A DNA stretch of 64,000 nt from Dirofilaria immitis. Lineage: Eukaryota; Nematoda; Chromadorea; Rhabditida; Onchocercidae. The notes beneath the pieces are model-generated. The model did no database searches and was not told the origin of the DNA. It saw nothing but the letters and a program-made list of their open reading frames with translations. The position numbers were made by a program, and so were the translations under genes. The number at the start of each line of letters is the position of its first letter. Within the stretch, counting starts at the first letter, position 1. This document shows positions 25,310 to 37,301 of the stretch, piece by piece. Where the stretch lies: positions 1,851,001-1,915,000 of the forward strand of contig JAKNDB010000085.1 in assembly GCA_024305405.1 (NCBI GenBank), in the 5' to 3' direction.

Positions 25310-27580
25310 AATATTAGGAAACGAAAAATTTGAATATTTAAAAACTATTTCCATATATTTCAAATAAATTTATCGATTAAAACTAATACAATTGTGATGT
25401 TTTGATTAAAAACGTTCAGTTCTAATTTTTATTTAGAGCTACAAAAAATGCTTAAAACTTTTGGTTTTCTAAAAATCTTTTTATACCTGCATTTTATTTT
25501 TCCCTATCATATATGGAAGAAATATTTTTATAAAATTTTATCACAAAGAAAAGAGAATACAATAAGCAATTTCAAAATTATTAATTTCTAGTCTAATAAA
25601 TATATTAACAATTCTTGAAGAAATCAATAATAAGCCAAGTAAAAAAAGTATGCCAAGTATGAAAAAAAAACATTGCATGTAAAATGAAATCATAACTGTT
25701 TAACAGATATTTTTCAGTTATCTAAAAATAATTTAATTTGATTTAATTTTTACATTTGAACAGATTATCATAAATTTTATTTCATTTTATAAAAATGAAA
25801 TAATGTGATGTTCAATAAACGACAAATGTAAATTTCGAAAAATTTAATTACTTCAAAAATTTAACTTTCTTCAACTAATATAATTAGTGCAATGATTTCT
25901 CGAAGTTTTCCGCATCTTATGATTTAATAATTAAATATTCTAAATATGTATCTGTTGAAATTAAAAAAAAAAATAGAATTATTTCTATCATTTGATAGTA
26001 ATTAGCCATTTTCTAATTTTAGATTTTAATTAAGAGAATTTTCATCCAATATCACCTGCTACAAGAATATTTTCGATAAGAAAAAAAATTAATTATTCTT
26101 TGCTTTATAAAATTAAATCATAAATTTTTCTCTTTTCTCATTTCTTTTATCGCATATGTTCCGTAATTTGAATATGACGAATTTTCCGTACTCAAGAATA
26201 GCAAATTTGCGACCATTTTACTTGTTATTTGCGATCATTTTATTTTTGTTCCACAGTACATATTTTTGTAATTTGAATCTCAAATTTTTCTATTATACTT
26301 TTCTCCCAAAAAATTTCTTAATGATATATATTCACTCCGTTTAACCGTTCATTTTAAAATTTATCTTTAATGATATAAATTTGATCCAATAATTTGCTTA
26401 TTGAAATAATTCCAATTCAAATCTATTCTATTTATCCTCTTTTGTTGATCAAAATTTGCATATAGAATTACGCAAATAGAAAAAAGTTTAATCTAAAAAT
26501 AAAAACAAATTCTAAGCATAATAAAATAATGACATATTTTTTTAAAAAACAATATATTGCAATAATTTGAACATTAAAAATTTAATTAATTCGGCGATCA
26601 ATCAATCTATCAAATGAATTTAAAAATAAAATTATTATAGCAATAATTTATTGATTTTAAAAGTATGCAAAGCAAAATAAAAATGAAATAAATTCTTTTT
26701 TTCCTAATTTTTGAAAATTTTTCGATGAAAAATTGATGAAAGTTTTTGTATGAAAAAAGTTTTGCTTTTGTCGTGCATTTTACATTTTATTTTTTGTAAC
26801 TTAATATATCTTTTAATACTTCGAGAATTTTCAATAAATTATTCAAAAACTTTGTGAAAATTCTCTTTTCTTCAACCAATATGTTTACAACAAATCGTTA
26901 CATTTCACATTATAAAATGCATAAATTTTTTTAAGAAAAAAAGTCGAGAATCTTAAAATTTACTGAAATTATCAGTGGGATAACATGATAGGTGAAATAT
27001 ATGTAAAAATAAATATGCCAAAATCTTTTAAAAATAAAAAAAAAGATAAAATTATCTCAGAGCGATTTGTAAAGTTTAGCTCAGGACGTTATGCAAAGTT
27101 TTTATATCGTGAATTCTTGAAGTTTCATTAGAACTGTCAGTTCGTGAAATTCTATTAAAAAAATAATTTCCATATATTATGCAATGATTAAATTCAATTC
27201 ATCAGACATCATAACGCCAATAGATCAAAAGTTTTAGAAATAAAGAAAAATGTAATTAAAAATCTTAAACATGTACAATTTTTTGCAAAAAAAAATTTTC
27301 TTTTCATAATTGAACAGTATTTTTGGAAAAAAAAAGTTCGAAAATAATTTATGCTATAATTAACTTTATGAAATATCAATAATAAATAAAAAAATTATTA
27401 AATTAAGAAAAAAAAAAGATTTATCATTTCAGTATTGCATGCAAACATGCAGCATAAACATAAAATTACATTAAATATGCAAAAATGCTAGGATCATGAA
27501 AGGAGAATTTTTAGTAAATTAATGAAATACAATATGTATGGAACGAAATATATATGTACATTTATGAAGAAAATTTTTTA
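25310..27580. other. AT-rich intergenic region, no supported gene
   Basis: Chance frames only. One 62-codon plus-strand frame (26156-26344) contains a short internal repeat (CCGTAATTTGAATATGACGA / CCGTACTCAAG) but matches nothing I recognise. Confidence 0.4.
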
Positions 27581-27589
27581 GTAGAATAT

Positions 27590-28345
27590 ACAGAGTAAAA
27601 TTAAATAGAAAAATTAAATTTTGAAGAAAATTATGGATGAATTATATGAATTTATTTATCTGCTCTGCTGTTAGTACAGCAAATTCTCATAAAAAATTGC
27701 ATTTTTTATCCATTTCATAACATTCAAAACAATCTATCAATCAGTAATATTAATATTTTTAAAAGCTACAACAAAGTTTTCAATATATAATCTGTTTATT
27801 TACATGTTATATTGCAAATTGAAATTGTCGTTGGATCAGATAATCTCAAAATTTTAGGCTTTTTATAATTGTTTTTCAACAAAATATTAGGCGGTTGGAT
27901 ATTCCATCAGTCCTATACTCCTACTCATCACCAGCAATTCTAGTAACATCGCCTTCCACCATCATTTTTTTTTTTTAATCTACTACTCTACCTTTTTTTT
28001 TTTGATGACAAGAAAGACTTATGTTACTCGATTGGTGGTGATTTTGCGGAAAGGAATGTATTCGCGAACCAGCCTATCAGTACATCGTCTGATAAAGATT
28101 ATATTGATTATGAAGATAGTTGCTATCAATAATCATTAGATTAGAAGTTATACCTTTTTTTGGGATTGAGAAATTGGGATGTTTGAGAAAGAACAGATAG
28201 AGAAAGGAATATATATATATATATATATATACAATATTTATATAAATTGTTATTCTTTGCAAATATCATTAAACTATTCAAATCCAGTTTTTTGAAAATA
28301 ATTTCAATTTCCGCGCAATTCATGCAATCGATATTTTTGGAATTT
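27590..28345 (+). repeat. dispersed repeat family, copy A
   Basis: The core begins GGCGGTTGGATATTCC at 27890. It continues through a pyrimidine-rich run to TTTTGCGGAAAGGAATGTAT, GCGAACCAGCCTATCAGTAC, GATTATATTGATTATGAAGA and CAATAATCATTAGATTAGAA. The same order of blocks recurs in copies B, C and D. Similarity to copy C extends upstream to about 27590. There is no coding capacity, so the element would be non-autonomous; the class is unknown. Confidence 0.75.
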
Positions 28346-28604
28346 GGTAAATCATTTTTTTTTAAACTTACGATCTGTACATTTTAATATAGATCATTTT
28401 AATATAGATGCGAAAAATGATTTTAAATTTAAACGATTGGTATTAATGTAAGCAAACATTTGGAAAATTATGATAGATAGATATGAAATTAAAAAACTAA
28501 AACATAAATTTTTTTAAAAATTTCAGACTTTTCATATTTGTTTTACAAAAAGATTTTGATATTAAGAATTTACAGTTTAATAAAAAAAAAAAACTTTCTT
28601 TTAA

Positions 28605-29260
28605 TTTTAAAATTAATCACCGAAATAATCATATAATTAGATAGAAAGATTTTGAAGAACTGTAAATTCCTAATATTAAAAGTTTTATGATCGAATTATA
28701 AACTTTCTCTTTTATTGTGCTAATTTTGACGAATTTATTTATTTATCTGCATCACAATAAATTGACAGTTAACAAGTAATATTAATTTTTTTGTGAAAGC
28801 TTTGAACCTTTTATGATCGTTTTTAAAAAATCTTAGGCGGTTGGAAAGGCCAAACCTGTTACATCCTACACATCACTAACAATTTTGATAACATCACTTC
28901 CCGCTTTTATTGTATTTTTATTTTTTTATTTTTTTCTTTTTTTTTGGTCAATTTTTGTGACTTTTTTCTTTTTTGGTGCGAGAAAGCCATCGGTATCACT
29001 GATTGTTAGTGACTTTATGGAAAGGAATGTATCTGCGAACCAGCCTATTATGCATATATTCTGATACGGATTATATTGATTATGATGAGAACCGCTATCG
29101 ATAATCATTAGATTAGAAGTTATATCTTTTTTTTTTTTTTTTTGAGACAAGAAATTGAGATAATTGAGAAAGAATAGACGAAGAAAGAAATATATGTATA
29201 TATGAATGTTATACTTTGCAAATATCATTGAATTATTCAAATTGAATTTCATTTTCTTGC
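28605..29260 (+). repeat. dispersed repeat family, copy B
   Basis: It has the same blocks as copy A: GGCGGTTGG at 28836, ACATCCTACACATCACTAAC, GCGAACCAGCCTATTATGC and CAATAATCATTAGATTAGAAGT. It lies in direct orientation about 945 bp from copy A. Confidence 0.75.
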
Positions 29261-29451
29261 TCTTTTTTAATTCGATTTACTAAATCATTAGATATGGTGA
29301 ACCGATATCGTATGATGATAATGCTGTTCGTGGAAATTCTGGATTATTTGGATTAACTACTTTAATTTCCTTACATAAAAGTAAGACTCGTTTACCTCGC
29401 GTATTTCTTTTTCGATTATTGGACTAGCGATTTATGAGCGTTTTCCATCTC

Positions 29452-29482
29452 TAATATAAAGATTCTTTTTATCTTTATATTA
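29452..29482. other. perfect 12-bp hairpin
   Basis: TAATATAAAGAT pairs with ATCTTTATATTA across a 7-nt loop. It lies just beyond the gag remnant. No function is shown. Confidence 0.4.
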
Positions 29483-30150
29483 AAGATGAAAATTGTGAAC
29501 CTTTGTAATGGAAACACGAACGCTTCCTTCTAGCGCGTCTATTGGACGTGTGTTTTTGTAAATAATTATGCATTGTTTTTTCTGAACTTCTGTTTTTAGT
29601 TGATAGAGTATATATAAAATCATAAAATCCATACTGGCAATTTACTTCTTGTTACTGTCTCGACACTAGAATGCTTCAGATTCTCACTTATTGCTTCTAG
29701 TCATTGAAGAATTCCTTCCATCGCTTCAGCTATTTTCATAAATTTGCCATATTTATCGATTAATACCTTGCTTATCAGTTCATAATTTTCTGGAGCGATA
29801 TCATAACCTCTTCGCAACTCTAACCTTTTTAATATCTCTTCAGCAATACTTGTTATGTGCTCAAGAGTAAGCTCTTATAGTTAATAGCGCGTCTTCTCTC
29901 ACTTTTCTATTTTAATTAAATTAAATAATTTTTAATTTTTCTATTTTAAAAATACATTGCTGAATTGATGCTGTTCCAAAATTCTTGCCATAACTTTGGA
30001 TCACCACTGAAGATTGGTAGTGGAAGTAATAGCAAGCTTACTTGCTGTTGTTGAGTAGCTGGTATGTTTCTCTTGAAACGGTATATCGCCGATCTTCTTT
30101 TACCGTGACAAAAATAGAAGTTGCTTTTTCCTTTCACTGATAGCACCTCA
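29480..30150 (-). pseudogene. BEL/Pao LTR retrotransposon gag remnant
   Basis: The minus strand carries, in the expected order, LPLPIFSGDPKLWQEFWNSI (gag FSGDPxxWxEFW motif, about 30020-29955), then RGYDIAPENYELISKVLIDK (gag GYDxxPENYExxxxVLxxxYG block, about 29840-29770), then LEAISENLKHSSVETVT (LExxGExxEHSSIE block, about 29700-29645). A degenerate KRSCFHYKGSQF near 29490-29520 could be a broken zinc knuckle. The segment between the first two blocks is deleted and stops are present. I see no pol, integrase or LTR pair. These motifs are typical of Pao/BEL gag proteins in nematodes. Confidence 0.7.
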
Positions 30151-30200
30151 AACTTCGGTAATTAAACTTTTATTAAGATAATGATAAGATATCATCGGAT

Positions 30201-30473
30201 TCAATAAGACAATTTCTGACAATTAGATAATACAAGAGATAAGGGAGACCAAATAATACCTCCATTTACCCATCCAACTAACCTCGTTGAAGCACATCTT
30301 TTAAAATAGCTTTGATGCTCAAGATCTTCTTCTTTTGCGAAAGTGGAGGATACAATTCTACGGCTATGGGAAATAGCACCTTTGTTAGCGCAAAGCTCAT
30401 TGATATAATGGGCGTATAATTTTAGCTTACATTTTACATTAGACATTAGAGAGTAAATCATCATGCACAACAT
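30201..30473 (-). pseudogene. coding-like segment, unassigned
   Basis: A minus-strand frame of 90 codons contains YINELCANKGAISHSRRIVS and a charged stretch ending STRLVGWVNGGI. Residue use is balanced and unlike the AT-driven chance frames nearby. It lies immediately upstream, in the minus sense, of the gag remnant, so it may belong to the same element or to unrelated inserted DNA. I do not recognise it. Confidence 0.25.
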
Positions 30474-30640
30474 ATACTCAACAGTATTAAATCCATAATA
30501 AAGAAACCACTACATGGCTTAAATGTTATATTGCTAGTTCGAAATCATCAAAACAAATATTTAAAAGTATTGATGGTTTCCTTTCTATTATTTATTAAAA
30601 AGTTTATCGTCGACCGCGTATTTTCTCGACCAGTTTTAAT

Positions 30641-30917
30641 CAGTGATTACCAATATGATATACCAATATAGAGTTCGAGGCGTTTGATTTTCTCTTTGAT
30701 AATTCGTTTCTTGACCTCATATTACTTTTTTTAATAAAAAGAGCATCTTTTTGGTAAGTTTTGATCCGATGTTGATACATCGAGTTCATTTACTGTATCG
30801 AAAAGCTTTAGGTTCTTTTCTTTGGTTGGTTGAGCTGATTTAAATAGACTGGTAGACATCACTTTATCTAAGTCACCAAAAATTGTTATGGAAGATTTAT
30901 CTTGAGATGTTGAGAAA
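30641..30917 (-). pseudogene. coding-like exon with one frameshift, unassigned
   Basis: After a TTTTCAG acceptor the minus strand reads FSTSQDKSSITIFGDLDKVM, then STSLFKSAQPTKEKNLKLFD and TVNELDVSTSDQNLPK. It then moves one frame at an AAAAA run near 30755 to DALFIKKSNMRSRNELSKRK and a stop. Composition (Ser, Thr, Lys, Asp) looks like real protein. An open segment lies upstream at about 31010-31190, but its donor phase does not match this exon, so the pair is not joined here. The family is unknown. Confidence 0.3.
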
Positions 30918-31544
30918 CTGAAAACTTAGATGGAGATTTGTTGTATAAGAAGCTTTATTATGGCAGATTTTATTTATCGCAACTGATGATACACAAATTA
31001 TTTGAATATTGATAATACAATCGATAGCCTGAATTTCCTTTGATTTAGGAAAGATTTCTGAGGATTTATTGATGTTGGAGTTGTAGAGTAGAATTTGGAA
31101 GCGTGATAATGTAGAATGCGGGCAAAGAAGAGGATCAGGAGATGTACACCTAAAAATATATGACCATGTATGGATGTGATCACCTTCTGATAACTTCCTG
31201 TTTTATGTAGGTTTGCAATACATTAAGCAATGGCCCATAACCTGAAGAATGATAATCAAAATCTGAATGGTTATGATGCTTTAAATAACTCCTTCAAACA
31301 AAATTGACATTAAACGGAATTACCTTGCTTGGAAAATATGAATTAAAATAATTTTATATTACAAAATCACTTGAATTATACCGAGATATTCAATAATACA
31401 GATATTGTAATTATTTTCAACATATTAATATTATAAATATTTCGGTTATTCGAAAAAAATTTGTTTAGTAAATTTATCAACAATTAAGTATTTGTTCAAA
31501 CAAATCTTCTAAGTCACTTATTCCATTTAAAAAAAAAAAAAGTA

Positions 31545-33430
31545 AAAATATGAATGAAATTTTTGTTATTCCAAAGTTTAATGAGAATTTGAAATCAAAA
31601 TAATGAAGATAACTGAAAAACATCATCGATATCAAATTTCAATTTTGGACTTATATAATCTGACAAATTGTCTAATTTCAAAACTACAAATTTGAATTAC
31701 TCTTACTGCAATGCAATTAAATTTTCAAGCAAAAAAAAATGGAAATTTATTAAAAAAATACAACAAATAATAAAACTAATAGCAAATAAATAACCGATAA
31801 AGAAATTGATAGTTTCAATTTTAATAAGTACTTCAAAAATAAAAAATGTCATAGAACTGATAACAAATCATTTGATAAGTTACTGCTACCATAAATTATT
31901 TAAAAGCAAAAAGTACTCAAATACAGCAAAGGTAAATGATTACAAGCTTGTCATTACCGATAATAAAAATTAAAAATTCAACATATATCAAAGAAAATGG
32001 ATGAAATCAGAAAGAATATGAAGGCCAAAGTTGAATAATAAGGCCAAATATATTAAGCAAAAATGCAAAAAAAAACAGAATTTGCTGATAAAAAACAGAG
32101 CTAGACTTTTGTATAAACATTATAATTTTTAGATCATTTTATGAAACTTGAAAAAATTTTACCATTTTTCACATCAGATCAACATCATTTCCAAATACTT
32201 ATCATTTTAAGTAACATGATATACTTTGGTACACTTATTGTAGGCAAAAAATATCAATGAAAAATTTATAATTTAATTTTAGAATTAATCATGAAAAATG
32301 ATGAATTGAATCCAATAATTGCGTAGAACGATCAAGTGTATTATTTGTTCTTTGTAAATTTTTTGGAAATATTCATTTATGGAAATTTTCCATGATGAAA
32401 ATTAATAATAAATAGATCGAAACAGATCTAGTTTAAACCATTATTTTGGAAAATAAAAAACCAATACTTTAATATTAGAGCTGAAAATTGGTCATTAGAA
32501 ATTATAATTTGACATATGAAATTATGAACAAAACAAAGAAATTATAATTAAATGTGAAAAACAATGAATAAAATATAAAAATGTAATTTCGTATAAAGAA
32601 TTACAACTCAATTTTAGAATTAATTGCAAGAAATGATAAATTAAATCATATAATTGGATAAGAAAATTAAGTTTGGAAGAAAATTATAGCTGAATTATTC
32701 CTTTTAACTACGTAGATAAAATAAACATTTCAGAAAACTGTGAATAAACGAAAGTATTTTTTATCCATTTCTTAACATCTGAAGAAATCTTTTATGTTCA
32801 AGCAATGGTCAAAAAACTAGTTATTAATTATACAAATTGAAGCATTAAAAAATAAATCTTTTATGAGTTTAAGTTTAAAAGCTTTAATATATAACCTATC
32901 TATCTATACTTCATATTACAAATTGACATTTATCGCTGGGTTGAAATTTTAGACTTTTTATAATTGTTTTCAACAAAATATTGGGCGGTTGGATATGCCA
33001 GGCTTATCACATCCTACACATCACTAACAACTTTGATAACATCACTTCCTACCATTTTATTTCTTTTAATTTTCTCTTTTTTGGTGGCGAGAAAATCCAT
33101 CGATTTATCGGTACCACTCGATTGGTAATGATTTTGCGGAAAGGAATATATCCTCGAACCAGCCTATTATGTACATCATCTAATACGGATTATATTGATT
33201 ATGATGATAATTACTATCAATAATCATTAGATTAGAAATTGTACCTTTTTTGGATTGAGAAATTGAGATAGTTGAGAAAGAATAGATAGAGAAAGGATAT
33301 ATATATATAATGTATTTTCAAATGTCATTGAATTATTCAAATTGAATTTCATTTTCTTATCCGCCTTTAGAAAATAATTTCAGTTTCTGGAGAAATTCAT
33401 GCAATCGATATTATTAGAATATTTCATAGA
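31545..33430 (+). repeat. dispersed repeat family, copy C (longest)
   Basis: The core starts GGGCGGTTGGATATGCCAGG at 32982. Upstream, 31550-31730 and 32600-32980 match copy D in reverse complement, for example TACTGCAATGCAATTAAATT against 48190-48215, and AAATCATATAATTGGATAAG against 48055-48075. Copy C carries extra sequence around 31750-32580 that copy D lacks, including a partial second version of its 32600-32680 block near 32270-32350. Confidence 0.7.
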
Positions 33431-33509
33431 TCTTTTTTTTTTGTAAAATATAATTGTTTGATCGATTTAGATAACTTAATACAATATAGTTCTTATTTTA
33501 TCAGTTTTT

Positions 33510-33760
33510 CTTCTATTATCACAGTTTCTTGACCATAAAAAGAGAGCATCTTTAATCTGCTGATTATTGACAACAATAATATCAAAGTGTAGTTAATAGA
33601 AATTGATTGTGATGAAATTACACCACATCTGGCTGGTTCAGAAAGCGATTCTTATATCTGCTTGCTATTATTCTCTGAGATGGAGCATTATCATTCTTAT
33701 CAATATCCAAAAAATAAAATGGGAAAAATGTGGAGGCGATTGAAATGGATAAAAAATCAG
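33510..33760 (-). repeat. dispersed repeat, second subfamily, copy G
   Basis: In the minus sense it reads CGCCTCCACATTTTTCCC, GGATATTGATAAGAATGATA, CTGAACCAGCCAGATGTGG and AATCAGCAGATTAAAGATG. This matches the order of blocks in copies E and F at 45.7 and 46.8 kb. The AACCAGCC tag links it to the first subfamily. Confidence 0.55.
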
Positions 33761-33827
33761 CAATAACAGCAAGTTGAATCGATAAGCATTAAGTAGGTAA
33801 TGCGCATTTTAATAACAATTAAGGTTA

Positions 33828-33902
33828 CTTCAAATCAAAAAAACCGCCAGGTGATTTTTGGTAAACTTCAAATCAAAAAAATTGCCAGGTGATTTCTTTC
33901 AG
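33828..33902. repeat. two direct copies of CTTCAAATCAAAAAAA..GCCAGGTGATTT
   Basis: About 35 bp repeated twice with small differences (ACCGCCAGG / ATTGCCAGG). Confidence 0.7.
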
Positions 33903-34072
33903 GATATAAAAATTTTACTAACTGAAAAAAATATGAGATATAAATTCAACACTATATAACAAGCAGTGATATTTCTATATTATATATTATGCAGATTTCT
34001 TCTATTATCGTTAACTTATCACTTAACCACGAAATGATGATAATTTTACTGATTGAATCTGCTCAATTTGAA

Positions 34073-34293
34073 TGATAAACACTAATTTCTTGCTTTAACC
34101 TGTTCCTTTCCCTTATCGCCAATTTATCACTCAACCATGCTAAGGTGTCATTTTTAATCTTTCTGAATAGTTGAGAAAAAATATTATTCGGATCGCATTG
34201 CAAACTATATAAATCATCTGTCTTTGCTATATTGCTTCTGTCTGGCTTGATTAATAAATTAAAACAGATATCTTCTATATGTTCGATTTACGT
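34073..34293 (-). pseudogene. coding-like open segment, unassigned
   Basis: The minus strand is open for about 72 codons with non-random composition: NLLIKPDRSNIAKTDDLYSL, QCDPNNIFSQLFRKIKNDTL and AWLSDKLAIRERNRLKQEIS. It lacks an ATG and a clear acceptor. It could be an exon, retrotransposon debris or bacterial DNA. I do not recognise the family. Confidence 0.3.
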
Positions 34294-35554
34294 AGATTGA
34301 AATTTTAAAAATAATGATATATTTGAATATTTGGACATTTGTATAATATATCAAACTTATATTAGTTATGCTATTAACTCAATTAAAAAATTTTGACATC
34401 TTAATCATTAATAAGTTTTTGTTTTCTGATCTTAAATTTCATGTGATATTATTCAGAAAAGGAAATGATGATTATTGGAATAGATATTATAAAAATTATG
34501 ATCAATTCATTAATTCTTGACAATTTCATTCATTTTAATCAACTATGTTAGCATTAATTGTTCCACTTGAATTAAGCAAATAATGAAATATTTGAGGAAA
34601 ATTTTTATTAAAATTATAAACAAAAAATTTATGAAAAACAGTAAATGAAATGTTAAGGAAAATTGTTAGTATAGCGATGAAATTTTCTAAAATTTCCATA
34701 TTTTTACATGAAAACATGAATTTCATTAGAAAGTTAAATTTTTTTGTTAATTTCTGATCTGCGCATTTTATTATAATAATATTAATTTGAGGCATAGATT
34801 TTTGCAAAATGAATTTAAATTTAAATGATTGATATTAATGTACTCAAATATTTAAAAACAAAAACAATGTTAGATAAATATTTAAATTATAGCAAAGTTT
34901 TTAAAAATTATTTTGCGTAATATTTGATATGCTGAAATTCTATAATTTTTTAATTTTTATTTATAACATATATCATCTATTTAGCTTTCTTCTTTTCTTC
35001 CGAACATTTTATTTAATATTTATTTTTATTAATTCCATAATAGATGATTTTGAAAATAAATATAAAAAAAGGAAAGCGAAATTGATCAACAAATTTTTCT
35101 TTATTACTCATGTTTGTTTGTAAATTTATCATTAAAATTTAAATTCTTTTAATTTGAAATTAAGAATGAGAAATGTTATTTTAAACTATTCGATAATTAT
35201 GATTTTAAAGATGTGATGAATAAAACGAAAGAGAAGTGCTCATTTGATGTCCTCATTCTCGAGAATATTACTATTATAAGTGTGATTATAATCTATCAAT
35301 TGTAAACTGATAAAATTTACCCCAATTAATTTAATGGGAACTGAGTAGATGAAATGGGAAATTATGATATATAAGCGTAATAATTTAAAAATATTATCAA
35401 TTGATTATTTATTAAAGCAAATATAGAAATTTGCAATATTTTAATTAGTAATTAATTATTTAATTTAGATCAATTTTTGTACGAATTAGTTGTGTAATTT
35501 CAAATTATTTATTTTCTGCTTATGTAACACAACTACTGCATTTTCACTTTTAAT

Positions 35555-35745
35555 ATTAATAATTAATAATAATAATAAAAATGTTAATAATGATAGTAGT
35601 AGCAATAATAACAATGACAATAGCATTAATAATAATAATAGTAATGATAATTATAATAATAACAGTAATAAAAATAATAGTACTAATAGTAATAATGATA
35701 ACAATAATAATGCTAATAAGAAAAATATTAATAATAATCCCCATA
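35555..35745. repeat. imperfect AAT microsatellite
   Basis: A run of AAT/AGT/GAT triplets gives long Asn-rich or Ile-rich frames on both strands. These frames are products of the repeat. No ATG start or homology supports a gene. Confidence 0.8.
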
Positions 35746-37145
35746 ATAGTAATGGAAAAACTGTAGTTTTTATAACATAAAAGTTTATATTAATAATGCC
35801 AAATGATAGTGTTTTAAAATTATAATTTTCTGAAATCGGTTTTATTTAAAATTCTGAAATCGGTTTTATTTAAAAAAATTCTTCTGAAATTACATGCGTT
35901 TGTCGCATTATTCAGCGAAAATTAAAATAAAAATAATTAATCAGGTTAGTACCATAATATTTTTAGTAATATATGTCTTTTAATTATATTAGCTATAGAT
36001 TTCCGATATCCATTTATACTAATAATAGAAAATGCTTCACAGAATATTTTGTTTTAGCAGTATCCGTTAAATGTTAATTTAATCAATTCAATGTTAATCA
36101 ATTAATTTTCGGATATCAATTTCATATCTACTAGTCATTTATTTATTTATTTCTCATTATTATTAAATTTAATTGAAAATGCTTAAAAATTTTTATTAAA
36201 AATAAATTTGAATGTATGAATGCAATTCGTTTTAAAAATTTATTTCAAAAAAAAAAGTTATTTGGAAATTTCGTTGTCTACTACTTTTGAAGATATTTTT
36301 AAAAACAAAATTGAATAGCAATGTTGAAAATAAATAATTTTTTTTCCTTTTATTTTTGAAATCAGTCAATCTATCAGATGAACCGCTTTTAGCTTTTATT
36401 TTTGTATTCAGGTGATACTTTTATACATCGCAATATTCATCATGAATCATTCATCAATCTGATCGTATCGAACGTGTTTTTTTTTTTTTTTTGGATTCAT
36501 ACAACTTGTTTGGGTTTTAAATATAAACATGAATCAAATTAAATTCAATTTTAACCTAAATTTGAACACTTGTTTTCAAGTTTTTTTGATTTCTCTTTTT
36601 TTCACTTCATCAACAATGGATTTATAATTTTAAATAAATTTTTAATTTCCATTTTTTTATATTTTTAAATTCTTTATAGTAATATAATTGATTATAAAAT
36701 GAATTTTTGTTTCAAATCTTGATGCATTATTAAAAATTATTGTTGTGAATTTTATAATAGTTAGTTGGAAAATTTGTTCCATAAGATGAATTCCATCTCA
36801 CAATCAATTATATTATATTAAAAATTAAAAATATTAATTTCCAATTATGATTTTACATTTAATTTCAAATTTTTCTATAAACAATATTTGAAAATATTTA
36901 AAAATCAGTTAAAATCAAAAAGAATGCTATCAACAATCATTCATCATGATACAATCATTGCTATTCTTATCAATATTGCATATATCAATTTAATCGCTTG
37001 CATCGATTTTTCAAAAATTGTTAATTGGGGTAAATTTTTATAAAAAATTCTTTTCCTCTTTGCTTTGTTTTACAAATATTTTTTTAAATTTATTTATTTT
37101 ATAAAATATTGTATGAGCTATAAATAGAAATTAAAAAAATTTTAG

Positions 37146-37301
37146 AAAAGCGAACATTGACATGTTTGGGTGATGATATTCAAAATGAATTTAATGATGA
37201 AAGTATTTGTAAATTAACAATTGCTGATAGTACGAAACTTCTTGAAACTGAATGTTATGATGAGGAATATTTGGAGGAATCATTTGATGAAAGAAGGCGA
37301 A
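37146..37301 (+). CDS. exon of the cysteine-containing protein (acidic part)
   Basis: Open from the acceptor at 37141-37145. Its first two bases complete a codon begun in a missing upstream exon, and its last base A joins AT of the next exon to make Asn. Confidence 0.5.

Noticed and set aside
35490..35780. Asn-rich 96-codon plus-strand frame with a hydrophobic start
   Set aside because: Starts at TTG, not ATG. The body is an AAT microsatellite open on both strands. I considered it as a signal-peptide exon for the 37.1-kb gene but found no phase or donor support.
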